A stretch of 64,000 nucleotides of DNA from Daldinia sp. FL1419 (Eukaryota > Ascomycota > Sordariomycetes > Xylariales > Hypoxylaceae). The notes beneath the pieces are model-generated. The model did no database searches. It was not told the origin of the DNA and saw only the letters and a list, made by a program, of their open reading frames with translations. Position 1 is the stretch's first letter; each line of letters starts with the position of its first letter. The position numbers were made by a program, and so were the translations under genes. This document shows positions 1-11,860 of the stretch, piece after piece. The stretch covers positions 1-64,000 of the forward strand of contig MU623454.1 in NCBI GenBank assembly GCA_025201765.1. Direction: 5' to 3'.

Positions 1-77
1 CAAAAACCCCACAACAAAAAAAAAATATAAAACCCAAAAACAAACCCACATTTTTAAAAAAAAACAAAAAAAACAAC

Positions 78-104
<27 letters not shown>
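1..104. repeat. A-rich low-complexity tract at the window start
   Basis: The first 104 bases are almost only A with scattered C and T and end in a run of about 30 A. Nothing codes here. The texture resembles the corrupted sequence beside the N gap near 52.3 kb, so it may be a low-quality contig end; that is inference. From 105 to 393 I see nothing beyond the downstream flank of the next ORF. Confidence 0.7.
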
Positions 105-109
<5 letters not shown>

Positions 110-393
110 TGCATGCAATGCCCTCCGGGAGTTTAAGCAAATTCGATATAGAGAATGAACATATCAGCAATAATTGAAGAATGAGCGACAGAAGCGAAGA
201 AGGCAGTAGCCCAAAAATTTGAGGATTTCTCCTCGTATATAGATCAGGTATATGGTAGACGAAGGGAGGTGAGAATGTCCTCCTTTCTCGAGCGACAAGC
301 CAAATAAAAGAAATACATATTCAAAACAGCCCATATCCCGAAAATAAGACCATAAAATGGCAAGTCAAATCACATCTAAACAAAGAGACTATT

Positions 394-699
394 TCACAAG
401 CATGATTCGAGGATAATTAGACAGCCTCCTTTCAGCTGCACCAACCAAGATCGAAGTCCCCCCGTCCCAAGGCGTTTCAGCCCTGACGACGAATAAGAGC
501 GCCGCGGCGAGTATGTTTGCGGGTTGGCCATGATCTCCTCAGGGATAACCCAAGCCTGGTTCCCAGGTCTCGAATAGAGTGCAACGGTACCACGCAGAAT
601 GACGTTTTTCCGAATCTGGGGAAAGGGCTGAAATAAACGAGTCGGGCTCGACGCAAGGGGGTCAGGAGGGGGGGCAGCCGCGGGAGACTGCATGGTCAT
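394..699 (-). CDS. small hypothetical protein, 101 aa
   Basis: An intact minus-strand frame runs from ATG ACC ATG (697-699) to a stop at 394. The protein is Pro/Ala-rich at the start (PAAAPPPDP), then has a mixed, basic middle with VILRGTVALYSRPGNQAW and EEIMANPQTYSPRRSYSSSG. I do not recognise the family, and there is no clear signal peptide or membrane segment. It lies about 870 bases downstream of hsp10 on the same strand. It reads more like a protein than a random frame, but it is short and may lack further exons. It could be a real small gene or a chance ORF. Confidence 0.35.
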   Translation of the reverse strand: MTMQSPAAAPPPDPLASSPTRLFQPFPQIRKNVILRGTVALYSRPGNQAWVIPEEIMANPQTYSPRRSYSSSGLKRLGTGGLRSWLVQLKGGCLIILESCL

Positions 700-1572
700 A
701 TACGGTAGCCAATCGTCCGGGCCGCATCAGATGAAGCCGAAACGTATTCGTCCCAACGAACGAGCCACAGATAAGCTCCTTGGCGTTTACATGCGGGCTT
801 GCTCCGAGGCGCTTAACCTACGCTGTGGTTTGTGCCTTGGCTTGCGGTTAAGCTGACGGGCGCTTTCTGCTTGGCTGCCCCTTTTTTTGGGGGGGGGGGC
901 GAGTTCCGAGAGTGGCTGTTATATTAATCGGTCAGTTAGTCGTTTATCGGTCCTACTCGTCTTGATAATATCCCACGAAGATGTCTAGAATTCCCACGGC
1001 TCGGCTTGTACGACAAGGAATTGGTATTTTATGATTGGATAGGTATAAATTAAGGGGCCAAGCATCAGCTATCTTCATACACTAGAATGTGAGATTGAAA
1101 GAGCCCTAGCTTTGAAAGGCACTCGTCATAAAAACTTATTTCCAAAAACCAAATCGCTGCCATCTTAACCGTGACTTTTACACCTTATACCTCGTTACTT
1201 TTAAACATTCGAGTTTCATACTTATTGATGACCTCTAAATACCCGTAGATTTATGCTTATTGGATAGTTTTCATTTCATGAATAGTCACTAGTTCCTAAA
1301 GAACAACAAATCAGAGGGAAGAGTGGAGATTAACAGCACCTCAAAACCACAAGTTGAGAGAGCCTCTTAAGACGAGAGAGGTACTACTACTACCCTACAG
1401 TCCGCGAAGACGCCTTTCCCATCCGGCCACCAAATCACATTGCGCTATGCAAAGCTTGACCCGAGCCTTGTGCCTTATTTTGTTTCGGTTTTTTTTTTTT
1501 CTTAATTGCCTCTTGTTGTACATACATGCTATAGTACATCGGTGTCATATCAATCGTGGGTATCGTTATAAT
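700..1572. other. spacer downstream of hsp10
   Basis: No gene is seen. It holds a G run near 890-900 and AT-rich stretches. It should contain the 3' UTR of hsp10, just below 1573, and the promoter of the small ORF that starts at 699. Confidence 0.5.
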
Positions 1573-2188
1573 TTACTCGTTGATCTTGGCCAGAATCCTG
1601 CGATATCGGTTAGTATTGGACTGTTGGTGTTTTTGCAGCAACGCTGGGACTTACTCGCTGTCGCGGAAGAGGTGGAATTCCTCCTCGCCGACCTTGACGG
1701 GAGAACCGCCATACTAGATAGACGTATTAGCCGTAATTCTATAATGCATCAAGGGAAGCGCAGGAACCCCCCGTCGACTTAAGCTTCAAGACTGTGGTAA
1801 CTTACCTGGGGGATCAACACTCGGTCTCCGGTCGAAACACCCATGGGCACACGCTGGCCATCCTTGTTCAGCGCACCAGGTCCGACAGCAAGAACTCGGC
1901 CTTCGTTGAGCTCCTTCACACTGGACTCGGGCAGGAAGATGCCGCTGGCAGTCTTGGACTCAGCCTTAATTCGCTGGACCAGGACACGGTCCAGGAGAGG
2001 GACGAGAGATTTGATCGATCGGATAGCGGTGGCCTACAACATTCCCATGTTAGCTACCAAGAGTTTCGCTGCAGTAAATTGACCCCGGCGAAAATTTAAA
2101 AGCGAACGTGGGGTGACAATTACAATATCGCCAAGCGCACGTCATAGCTTAATACACAGTAAATTAGTTAGGAATCAAAACATACCAT
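1573..2188 (-). CDS. hsp10: 10 kDa heat-shock protein (mitochondrial co-chaperonin Hsp10), 104 aa
   Basis: This is the mitochondrial GroES-type lid that works with Hsp60 to fold matrix proteins. Exons on the minus strand are 2188-2186 (the ATG alone), 2033-1806, 1713-1655 and 1597-1573. Introns are GTATGT..TAG, GTAAGT..TAG and GTAAGT..CAG, and all phases agree. The protein reads SLVPLLDRVLVQRIKAESKT, then the mobile-loop region ASGIFLPESSVKELNEG, VLAVGPGALN, GDRVLIPQYGGSPVKVG and ends EILAKINE. That is the full usual family length with all expected blocks. The start codon is an exon by itself, so no long ORF shows the beginning. A heat-shock element lies about 140 bases upstream. The plus-strand ORFs over this gene are antisense shadows. 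Confidence 0.95.
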
Positions 2189-2323
2189 TGCGAAGTATAT
2201 ACAAGGAGAAGAATCCGTGAATTAGAGAAGAAAAAAAGGTAGAGATTTTCTGGACGAACTGCAACGAATTGGGAGCTCGAGGATCTAAATTTGAAGCTAT
2301 CGCAACTGGTGGATGGATCTTTG

Positions 2324-2341
2324 GAAGGCTTTGGAAGCTTC
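2324..2341. promoter_or_regulatory. heat-shock element upstream of hsp10
   Basis: The bases read GAA-gg-CTT-tg-GAA-gc-TTC: 5-bp units in alternating orientation, three of four perfect. This is the array recognised by heat-shock factor (nGAAnnTTCn). It lies 136-153 bases upstream of the hsp10 ATG (2188, minus strand), a sensible promoter distance. Binding is inferred from motif and location. Confidence 0.65.
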
Positions 2342-2993
2342 AAGTGGCCGATAGACCCAAACTTTTTTTTTTATTCCTCGGTTTTTCCGAATGCCGGGGC
2401 TACCTTACTTTGCCTAGAACCTACCTATTAATTAAGTACCTTAGTAGGTACCTACATGAGAACCCGCCTATCCGGGGCCAGCCGGATCCTTGCGTACATC
2501 CCGATCGACTTTGTTATGTAAGCGGTTGGCAAACGGTTAACTAAGTTAACCTAGTTAGTTAGTACTAATGTAGCTACTTCTATACGCGTACTCTCTCCTC
2601 TTTAGTACTACACAGTTAAAGGTTATACGATTATTTTATATAAATATCATGGGAGGTTTATAATGAACATGGGTATTAAAAACAAAACAGTCTGATAGGA
2701 ATAGAATTGAATTTACATCTATTAGTACCTAAAACTACGCCGTGGTTCGCCAACGGCACGATCGTAAAATGGACAAGAACCTTATATCTATCCACACCTC
2801 TATACGCAGTAGCATATACTCTAAGTTCTATACCGCTATGAACCTGAATGGTTTGCACCCTCCCGCTTTGCCATTGATGACCCCGAAGCTATATGACCCC
2901 TTGAACGCCGTTTTTGGGAACCCTCGGTACCCTCCTATGCCGAAAATATTGTAATATGCGCGCAATACCCCGCCGTACTCTCCCCAGATCCCC
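2342..2993. other. spacer between hsp10 and sat4
   Basis: No gene is seen. It contains TAGGTACCTA palindromic motifs near 2430-2460 and AT-rich sequence. It should include the distal hsp10 promoter and the 3' UTR of sat4. Confidence 0.5.
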
Positions 2994-5658
2994 CTACTTA
3001 CTCGGTGGTGCCGGTGGCTCAAGCACGTGCGTATGATCGTCCGCGTGGATCACTTGCCCGTGGCTGACTTGCCTACAGATAACCGTGTCCGATACCCAAG
3101 GCTCATCGAGTATCTCGGGCATTTGAGCGCGCTTTTTGGGATCGATCGTCAACATTCTCCCTATGATATGTCTACTCTCCCTGGGGAGTAACCTCAACAG
3201 ACGCCATGGACCCCTGATGACTTCTTTCTTTTCCTGGGAATTGGCCCCATTGTTGGTTCCATTGCTAGGGGCAGCAGAAGGCTCGGTGGTCTTGGAGCTT
3301 TGCTGCTTCGCCTCATCTTCCGGGAAAATGTCACGCTGCGGAATGTTTGAGAGATCGTTCGTGGATCTCGAGGGAACGATTAGTTTTTTGGGGTCGTGGC
3401 CGGGAGATGGTTCCGCTGCAAAAAGCTTATACGAGTTATCAGACAAACGGGGGACCTTCCAGGGGAAACGTCTGAGCGACATGCAGCAGAAGATGATCGC
3501 GAGAGACCAAATATCTACCGCCTGAGGGTCATATTTGCGCTCATCATAAACTTCCGGAGCAAGGTAGGGGTCTGAGCCGACAACACCTGATAACCTGTTA
3601 GATTTACAGAAATGGATATTCGCACAACAGCCAACTCACCAGAAGCAAGGACAATTTCGGTCTCGAATGGATATCTGAAGACATGTGCACTACCAAAATC
3701 GATAATCTTCATGATACCATGTTGACTAACGACAACATTATCCAATTTCAGATCCCGGTGGGCAAGGCCAGAACTGTGAAGGTAGGTTACCCCGCTCAGT
3801 ATTTGTAGAAAACAACATGTAATCTCAGCTTTGGACATCTTTCCGGTCATAACTATAGCAAAAAGATCGAACGGAGCATATTCCATGACTTCATACCATT
3901 TTCCTTTTTCTTGGACAATGTCGAGCGTCTCGATAATATTACCATGATGTAGAGCAGATCCAATACAGAATTCGGCAGTCAATTTCTTGACATATTCCTT
4001 TTCGGTTTCGTATGAATGGCGAGGGCGGAATTCCTTCACTGCAAATACGGTATTATCCTCTGTTCTCTTCATAAGTTTGACGGAACCTCCAGCACCAGAT
4101 CCAAGCACTCGGCCTAACTTTCCATACTTTGATGAGAGGCCATGATCGTCAGCGAATGGAACCTGGTATGCTGGTTTAGATCCCAACGGAGAAGGCGACG
4201 CCGTTTTCTTAGGCTTATGATTGACGCCAACCTTGAAAAAACGTTTGAGATCCGACATAGATCCGTGTGCACTGTGCGTTGTTGAGCCAGATCCGGTCGG
4301 GTGAAGATCGACCGATTTATTCTTGCTTGCGAAAAGACCAGAATGTCTTTTATCTTGCTTATCTGTCCTTGTTAGGCTCGTCGTTGAAGAAGAGGGCGAG
4401 CCATGTTTCTTCTTCCTGGAGAAGACGAATCGCTGGTCGATGTTGCCACCCGCTTTGTTCTGCATCGGCCTTTTACTGGCGGCGTACGGATCATTGATAT
4501 CCCCTTGAGGGGTAAACGGTCTCGAATAATACTGAGATGCAGCATTTCTTGAAGGGCTGGATTCTCTAGACACGGGCAAGGATTGGCCTCCGGGTCCAAT
4601 ACTAAAAATCCCCTTTCGATGCGAGCGAACACCACCATCGTGATCATCTACGGCAGTCGACCGCTGGGAAATATTGTCGGTGGAAGCAGGTCGGTGCGGT
4701 AACCCCATTCGAGGCGAAACAGGTCTAGAATCTTGTCCCGATGCTTGCGGTGTAATCGCCTGAGAATCATACCCACCATCAGAACCGGCAATTCTTACAG
4801 ACTTTGCGCTCCGACTGGAAGAATCGGCTGCGGAAGTACCAGCTGGTGTGAGTGGTGGTGACACCAATTCGGGAGCTTTAGGGCTCAATCGGGGCGATGG
4901 GTGGCTCATGGGGCTATGGCTATGTTGCGGAGTTGCGCTGGGTGTAGTATCATTAGATGCAACCTAAATGAAGGCATACTGTTAGTTATAATAAGACCCC
5001 ATCGAGCTAGATCTAATAAAACTGAATAATTTTGTATAGGGACCACATGTATAACTAAACTAAAGCGCCAGTCCTTGCTCCCCTCTGGAACGGGAAATGA
5101 GGCGCAGCGGTGAACAATATAGGAGAATATAGGAAAAATTTCATCCGAATTTTGTAACCATTATATGGAGTGAGGGAGCATCATATAGAAATAAATTGGA
5201 AATAGTAAATAGCGTACCCTAGAGGGAGGAAGTGAGACTGGATCAAACGAATAATTCATCAAGCGCTGCTCTTGAAGCTGAGCGCCCTGAATGGAATTGG
5301 TCAGAGCTCGTATTAGATCAGGATTGGCAGAGCTCTCCCTTCGGGTTTCCGGACTACCGAAGGTTGAGACTGGAGGATCGATTTCGTCAACTATCGATGA
5401 GAAGCGCACTGATGCACGCTCTGAGGGTTTTACGGTGGCATCGGTACGTTCGGATACATCGTTGGAGCTGTCTGGTAGGTTGAGAATAGGCATGATTAGC
5501 TATTAAGGCCAAGGAAACTTGTTTTTTTTTCTTTAGAGGTAAGACATTGTAGACAATATCGAAAGTAACTATTGGCCACTTTATAAAGAGAATATATCGT
5601 GATTACCTTGCGACTGCTCCAGTTGGCGGTGATCATCAGCATCGCTCGGGGTTGTCAT
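2994..5658 (-). CDS. sat4: Sat4/Hal4-type serine/threonine protein kinase, 740 aa
   Basis: The family regulates potassium transport and salt tolerance and stabilises plasma-membrane permeases in yeast. Exons are 5658-5607, 5471-5218, 4963-3640 and 3586-2994, with canonical GT..AG introns and consistent phases. Residues 1 to about 370 are low complexity, Ser/Pro-rich and probably disordered, with a conserved N-terminal block (RASVRFSSIVDEIDP, FDPVSLPPSRV). The kinase domain follows: Gly loop GSGAGGSVKL, VFAVKEF lysine, HRDLKLDN catalytic loop, IIDFGSAH, and SDPYLAPEVYDE rebuilt across the last intron. After the kinase core come SRHIIGRMLTIDPKKR and a short tail ending APPSK. All catalytic residues are present. 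The final AAG TAG lies inside a GTAAGT sequence, so a further 3' intron is possible but not needed. Confidence 0.93.
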
Positions 5659-8593
5659 GGCAATTAAGATACCGAGGAGCTAGATAACAAATAGGGAATT
5701 CAAATGCTAAGATATTGAAAAAAAGAGAGCTATCAGTAAGCTGGGCCGAGGGATGGCCCCCAAAAAAGAGGTTATGCGACTTGATAGCGAAGAGAGCAGG
5801 AGGATATGGCAAAGTAAAAAGTAAAAAGAAAAAAAAGAGAAAAAAGGAAGTAGAAAAAAACTAAGTAATGATGATATGATGTGCCAGACCTTGTAAAAGG
5901 TTCTAAAAGATCTCTCTCAAAACTTGTGGGAGACCTGACTTATGTCCATCATGGTGGGGCAACTTTTGTATGTAAAGAGTACGTAGTTGGTAGTACGTAG
6001 TTAGTAGTAGTGTATTTTAGTAGTTCTAGTTATGTAGATGGAAGTAGTAGCTCTCTCCGCTCTCCGCTCTTACGCTGCCCAGCTGCCTTGCCCACTCTGC
6101 CCGGTAAGAACGAACTTGTTGATCCAATTTTTACCTAAGAACCTATCTAAAAAAGATATGGAGACGCGATAGGACTTTGTGCGACTGGAGTGATTAAAGT
6201 AACCAAAGTAACCATAAAGCGAAATAGAATATCATTGGGACTCTTCGATTTGTACTGAACATGATTAGAGCGTTTCAGCCGGGCTGAGTTGTGAAGGATT
6301 TTTCAGTATTTGAGTAAAATTTTCAAATTTTTTTTATTTACGGCTCGATTGACTTATACCGATCCGGTTGTTTGGCAACGAAGGTAGTTAACGAGTTGAA
6401 AGTAAACCTGGTACGGCATGTACTTTCCAATACTTTGTTTCAAGCAGGTACTTTGCTAGAAAGTACCTACATAATGTATACATGTACATAAAACTCCATT
6501 TGGGCTCTTACCTCGGCGCTTTACCCGGAGTGCACCAGAGGCAGTTCCGGGTTGGTAGAGCAGAAGAGGGAAAGAAAGATTGAAGAGTCACTGGAGGCTA
6601 GAGGTGGGCCATGTGGGTCTTCGATGGTTTCTCATGGGCCCCTGTTGGGTGGGGACCAAGAAGGTTCCCATCCGTTTGCGTCCAGATGTTGCTGAGAGAT
6701 TTTGCAGCATGATAGGTCAAATAGAAGTCGGGAAGTAGGCTGACAAATGACAAACACTCTTAATCGCCCAGGACAACCCAAAGATGATAGAATAGCCAAC
6801 AGGAGAAAAGAAAGGAAAAGAAGAAGAAAATATTTTCAAGATGGACATATTTTTGATTCTGTCTGCCCGATCTTTACCCCTATTCAGTTATATCTACATA
6901 CTTCCATTATAACCATACATAATTCCCCGCCACTGTCGGTTAGATTTTCTTGACGTTTTTTCCCCCTTCTTAATACCTGACGGACTTTTTTGATAGTTAA
7001 GCGATCTAAGCGATTTAATAATAGTTCGTGACTCAAATCCGATCCATCGTTACAAAAATGTCTTCTTCCTGTATTGCACAAATTCCAGACAGGACGTCCC
7101 GGTAGTCAATAAATGCGTGAATACGGCGTTTGTGTACCAGGTTGTCCTAGATTTTTTAGTAACAGTCACATCGACCTTGCATTATATGTACCCAATAACA
7201 CCGATAAAGCTATAGGTGTGCCTGGAATTGATTAGCTTGCAGGATCCCGTCCGCGGCGGGGACCTGTGATCTGCCATGCATTATCAGGGCCAAGATTTCT
7301 ACCTTTTCAACGAAAATACCCGCCAATTGCCCAAACGAATATACCCATAGCTTTGGGTCCCGACCAATGTTTTCAAGGTTCCTTCTTGTCTATGACCTAT
7401 CATAATGTTAAATCTGAAGACGAATCCGTTTGAGACATCTGTCTGAGCGGCACTTTAGTAATATACTATTTCGATGGTCATAGGTACAAGTTCCACGAAT
7501 CGGCCACACAGTCTACTTTACGCAGTCTCCGTTAAAACAACTGACCGTTCAAAACAAGACGAGGATCAATTGAGGTCTAAATAGTCAACCTCAAACGATC
7601 CCTCATAATAAAGCCTCTGCTCGTACGAATACGGAATTTAGTATCCGCGGTACGACTGGCATGGTTACAGACTTACAGTTACGGTTACGGTTACGCAAAG
7701 TTGGTGGTGATCCTTGTACTTTGTGTTAGCTCGTTGTTCACATGTACATAAAGCATAAAATGTAAGGCTTGGCTGGTCCAGGTTGTTTTGACGACCCACG
7801 TCGTTCTAGACATTCTAGAAAATTGTTTGGAAGCCAACCACCGTTGCCCGCAAACTTACGTCCGAGTGTTGTACAGATTGATAACTATTTTAATTATTTT
7901 CGACCAACACTCATATAGGCAGGTACCTAGGTACCTAGTGATATCAATCAATTCCTCGTTAATTGGTACGTTATCATTTGATAAGATTCTTCCGAATCTA
8001 AAGGATCCGGATTTCTTGCCTCTTTGATGCCGTTTTATGATGTAAGCTAAACCAAAGCCGCTTTATAGCCTTAGATAGGATGTAGGTAGGTATGTAACAC
8101 ATTGACAACTGTCTTGAAGCACCAATACTACCCCTCATACATGTAGGAAGGTAGGCAACCCTAACATAGGCAATTCTAACAACTTATCATCTAATAAGTA
8201 ACCAGTGATATGGCTTTCATACTCCTTTCTATAGGATATCGACTCCAATATAGACTATTGAGTTTCATGAAGAGCGGGAAAGCGACGTATTGGTAGCCGC
8301 CAGGGCGTAGCAATGCCTTATCTTAGCTACCTGCGGGGATATCTAAGACTTTTTTCGATCGTCGTTAGATCCATAAAGATAATTCCCAACGTTCCCGCTG
8401 CGTTAGACGCCACATGCAGCAACATATCATAAATTTTGCGCTTGCTCCGTAAATTTCGTACAGGTTTGGTGATACATGCCAAAAGCTCGTATGTACAAGC
8501 GTAAAAGGGTTTCCGAAATCGACTATCAACCCCACCCCATTCGCTCAACGCCTGGATGCTACAAAAGGCGATTGAATTGGCACCGTCATCCGT
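5659..8593. other. 2.9-kb spacer between sat4 and mrpl19
   Basis: No supportable gene on either strand. It holds purine-rich sequence just upstream of sat4 (5780-5870), AGTAGT-type simple sequence near 5980-6030 and a TACCTAGGTA cluster at 7918-7940. Short ORFs here have no family signature and most start at non-ATG codons. The right end should hold the mrpl19 3' UTR. Confidence 0.5.
7918..7940. repeat. dispersed palindromic repeat (GGTACCTAGGTACC type)
   Basis: Two overlapping TACCTAGGTA palindromes. This is one member of a family seen in nearly every spacer of the window; see the findings. Confidence 0.8.
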
Positions 8594-9130
8594 TCACGCA
8601 ACAACGGCAATACCCATTGACTTGGCCTGGAAGATGACGGCTCTGCAAAGGCCCTCGAGCGGAAGACCGGATAACCGTAGTTCAGATTGCTTTATCCTGG
8701 CGATTTCGTAAACATGTTTGAGAGTAACCGTGCCTACTATTTCATGTCCCGGTCGGCTAGCAGCTTTTCTTTTTCCCTTCTTGCTGATCGGTAGGTCTGC
8801 CGCGTTTCTGAGGAGCCACGAAGTCTGTGGTGTTCGAACATCGAAATGGAATGATCTGTCTGCTCGTACCGTTACTCGAGTTGGCATGGGCGTTCCTGGT
8901 ACGATGTGGGATGTTCGCGCATTGAATTCCTATACGAATATCGCTGTCAATTACGGCGCTGTACCATTCTAGTAACCTGGTTTGCTCTTTACCTTGCAGA
9001 AATCCATGGACTTAACACCTTTACTTCCAAGCGCAGGACCAACTGGTGGACTCGGGGCAGCTTTTCCAGCTCCTACAATAAGCTTCACGATCTGGTCGAC
9101 GCCAGCGGCAGGCGAGCGCGCCTTGGACAT
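8594..9130 (-). CDS. mrpl19: mitochondrial large-subunit ribosomal protein uL11m, 157 aa
   Basis: A component of the GTPase-associated stalk base of the mitochondrial 54S subunit. Exons are 9130-8993 and 8929-8594; the 63-nt intron is GTAAAG..TATAG. The first exon gives the L11 N-terminal domain with the Pro-rich substrate signature GAGKAAPSPPVGPALGSKGV and MDFCK. The second continues EFNARTSHIVPGTPMP, then the RNA-binding C-terminal domain with RTPQTSWLL, GHEIVGTVTLKHVYEIARIK and a terminal AKSMGIAVVA. Length and all blocks fit bacterial-type L11. The name follows yeast MRPL19. It is divergent from svf1 across about 480 bases. Confidence 0.95.
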
Positions 9131-9609
9131 CTTGGAGCTGTCACGCGTGAGGTAGCGAAAAGGAAATGGGTGGGTTGGTTGTTAATGTTCTAAATCAGAA
9201 AAATCCGCCGATTTCGTTGGTGGACGTTTTCGAGAATTCTTGTACCAGCCACGATTGAGTTTTGAGTGCGCCTCAACCTTAATTCAAATCCATTCCTCCG
9301 TCCGCGGGTTCTTCCACTGTGTGGGTACCTACTACCTAGGTACCTAGGTAGGTAAGACAGTGGAGCGTCAGGTACAGAGGTACCTTAACTCTATTTGAGG
9401 ACCCCGCCAAATACCTAATCGAAAGCTTCCCATGTGAGCTACTTCCGTTCTCTCTACACACTAATTAAGAGCATATCTTCCTAACAAACTACGACTTATC
9501 ACCGCTCTTTTTCTCCTTCTCTTCCTATTTCACTTAGTCAGCCTATATTACCTCCTTTTCCCACTTACCTATCATCAACACCTAAACAGATTATTCCGTT
9601 TTATACATC
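9131..9609. promoter_or_regulatory. shared promoter region of mrpl19 and svf1
   Basis: This divergent spacer is flanked by two start codons and must hold both promoters. It carries a TACCTAGGTA cluster at 9324-9354 and a CT-rich stretch at 9500-9560, typical of fungal 5' leaders. No TATA box is obvious. Confidence 0.6.
9324..9354. repeat. dispersed palindromic repeat (TACCTAGGTA type)
   Basis: Three CCTAGG cores in tandem spaced by GTA. It sits between the divergent mrpl19 and svf1 genes. Confidence 0.85.
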
Positions 9610-10928
9610 ATGTTCAACTGGGCAAAACAAACGTCAGCAGCACATTTCCCTAGTCTCCGTATAACTAGTATGTCCAGCTAATTAGTTGCCTAGTTTGGCT
9701 AATGTCGTGGGTACCGAAGAGCCCATCTACGGTCCTTCGGCCATAAGATCAGTCGCCGAAGATGCCAAAACGACGCCATATACCGAATTAACCAGAGATG
9801 ACATGAAATGGGAGGCTATGGAATCGACCTGCGTCGAAACCCAGACCTTCTATTTCATGGCGGATAGTGGCCCCTTAGCTTTTGCTCAGGTCATTTACAG
9901 CAATGTGGCGTATGAGTTTTCAACTGCCCAGTTGCCTCTCAATCTGACTGACATTTCTTGAAGTGGCATTCGTACCACTTGCCAGTTCAACTGCAAGATC
10001 TTTTACACCGACGGCTCGAAACCTCTATGGAGCTCTACACCCTTGAACCACGCCGAATTCAGCGAAGATAAAACATGCTTTTTTGCCACCGATTGCGCCG
10101 TAGAATTATCCGCGGATGGGAACTCCTACACTATCAAGTCGATGAATGATCCTCAGTGTATCGTCAACCTCAAGATAACGAAGGTGGCGCCGGGCTTCGT
10201 TGTCGGGAAAAACGGCAAGACCTTGTTCGGTACCGACCTATCTCACCCGTGGGGTTCCATGCGCCATGCGTTCTGGCCAAGGTGTTCAGCTGAAGGGAGC
10301 GTCATGACGAAGAACGGACCCATCGATTTCAAAGGGAAGGCGTTCCTATCCCACGCTCTCCAGGGCATGAAGCCGCATCACTTGGCTGCTAGGTGGAACT
10401 TCCTTAACTATCAAGGACCTACATATTCCGCAATCTTAATGGAATTCACTACACCACCATCGTACGGAACAACAGTTGTAGATGTCGGCGGCATTGCCAA
10501 GGAAGGAGAGATTATCACTGCTGGTCCCAACTGCAGCGCTACACATCTCAAGACGAAACAGGACACCGAAAACGACTGGCCCGAGCCCACCGATATAAAG
10601 TTCACTTGGTCCGGTACTACGAAGGATGGGAAACCCGTCGAAGCCGTTATCGAATGCGCCATGGGTGATAGAGTTGATAGAATTGACGTCATGGCAGAGG
10701 TGCCCGGTTTCGTCAAGAAAATCGTCGCCAACGCGGCAGGGACTAAGCCATACATCTACCAGGTAAGCATATAAGCGTAGCCATTTGTAACGGATTCCTC
10801 TCTAACTTTGCGGACAGTTTTTCCCCCATAACATCCCTACTGCGCTAAAGCTCAAGATCGGGGATGAAGAGATTACCGAACAAGGACGATTGTTCAGTGA
10901 AGCGACTTTCATATCCGCAACGGAGTAA
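9610..10928 (+). CDS. svf1: Svf1-like survival factor / ceramide-transfer protein, 382 aa
   Basis: Svf1 proteins promote survival under oxidative and cold stress and, in yeast, help move ceramide from ER to Golgi. Exons are 9610-9632, 9694-9909, 9964-10762 and 10818-10928, all in phase. The start is MFNWAKQ, the usual amphipathic beginning. Then come GTEEPIYGPSAIRSV, the first lipocalin-like half (CVETQTFYFMADSG, GIRTTCQFNCKIF), the conserved WGSMRHAFWPRC and HALQGMKPHH..ARWNFLN, and the second half with EFTTPPSYGTTVVDVGGIA, NDWPEPTDIKF, RIDVMAEVPGFVKKI and AGTKPYIYQ. It ends KLKIGDEEITEQGRLFSEAT. The first donor is GTCAGC, which is weak, but the joined frame matches the family exactly. Confidence 0.95.
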
Positions 10929-11860
10929 TTCGCACCAGGGCTTGGAATGACGCATAATGTATATGCCTAATGCCAATGAAGTGCGCAAGGCAAAGCAGCA
11001 TTTAGCATCCCTTTTAGAGCGCGGGTGCTTGATTTAAGCGCCCCATTCCAGTAGAAAGAAAGGTTTGGGTACGCTATATTCGCTTTTCCGATTAGCATAC
11101 GGTCAGGATATCGCATCAGGACGAGTTAGGGATATCAGGGTTCATAGACGTATATGATGACTCGTTGAGATCCCAAGGTGTAAACTATATTCAGACTCCA
11201 TCATTCAACGCCATGTATCATCTATAGGTTATAGGTTGCATTAATAAGGATACCTCATATGAATACAATCATTGTTCCTGGAAGTTTCATGCGAGACAGC
11301 ATCGCATAACGTTAGAAGTGCCAAAACAGATTCTATCGACGGCGTACGTGTATATGCGGAAGTACCTCGGACATCTATACATAGGTGAGTACCTACCTAC
11401 CTATATAGGGAGCAACGCGGATGAGGACGCAAACTTATGGTAGCATGAGAGTTGGGTACACTGGGTACAATAGTTAATTACGTAATACTAAATTTGGAAA
11501 GAGATATTTTCAAAATTTCCGTCATATATTTACACAAGCCAAGTTTAATACTTTGAGATGTCGAGCCGTTTTGCCTTCCGTTTTCTAAAGCAAGGCAGTT
11601 ACCCCGCTCCAGAGGCGATGGTTCAGGCAACAGCCACATACATCCTACCTCTCTGTCTTATCGATAGGTCCGATTTCAAACACTAGGTTAGGAGGGCCTG
11701 CCACCCTGCCACCTTACGGTTGGTTTCCCCACGTTCCCAAACTCCACATCCCGTCGCGCTCCCTTCACGCAGTCGTTTGAGACAAGTGTAGGAGTGAGAT
11801 TCTTCGCTGCCTGATCTATCCTCGTGGAACCTGCTCTCGATTATCCCCCGTGTTGAGATA
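10929..11860. other. spacer between svf1 and the histone H4 variant gene
   Basis: No other gene is seen. It should contain the svf1 3' UTR and the H4-variant promoter. TACCTACCTA motifs occur near 11390-11410. A minus-strand ORF at 11683-11901 is antisense to the H4-variant first exon and has no signature. Confidence 0.5.

Noticed and set aside
1794..2099. Plus-strand ORFs of 79-101 aa
   Set aside because: They are the antisense of hsp10 exon 2, whose family match on the minus strand is complete.
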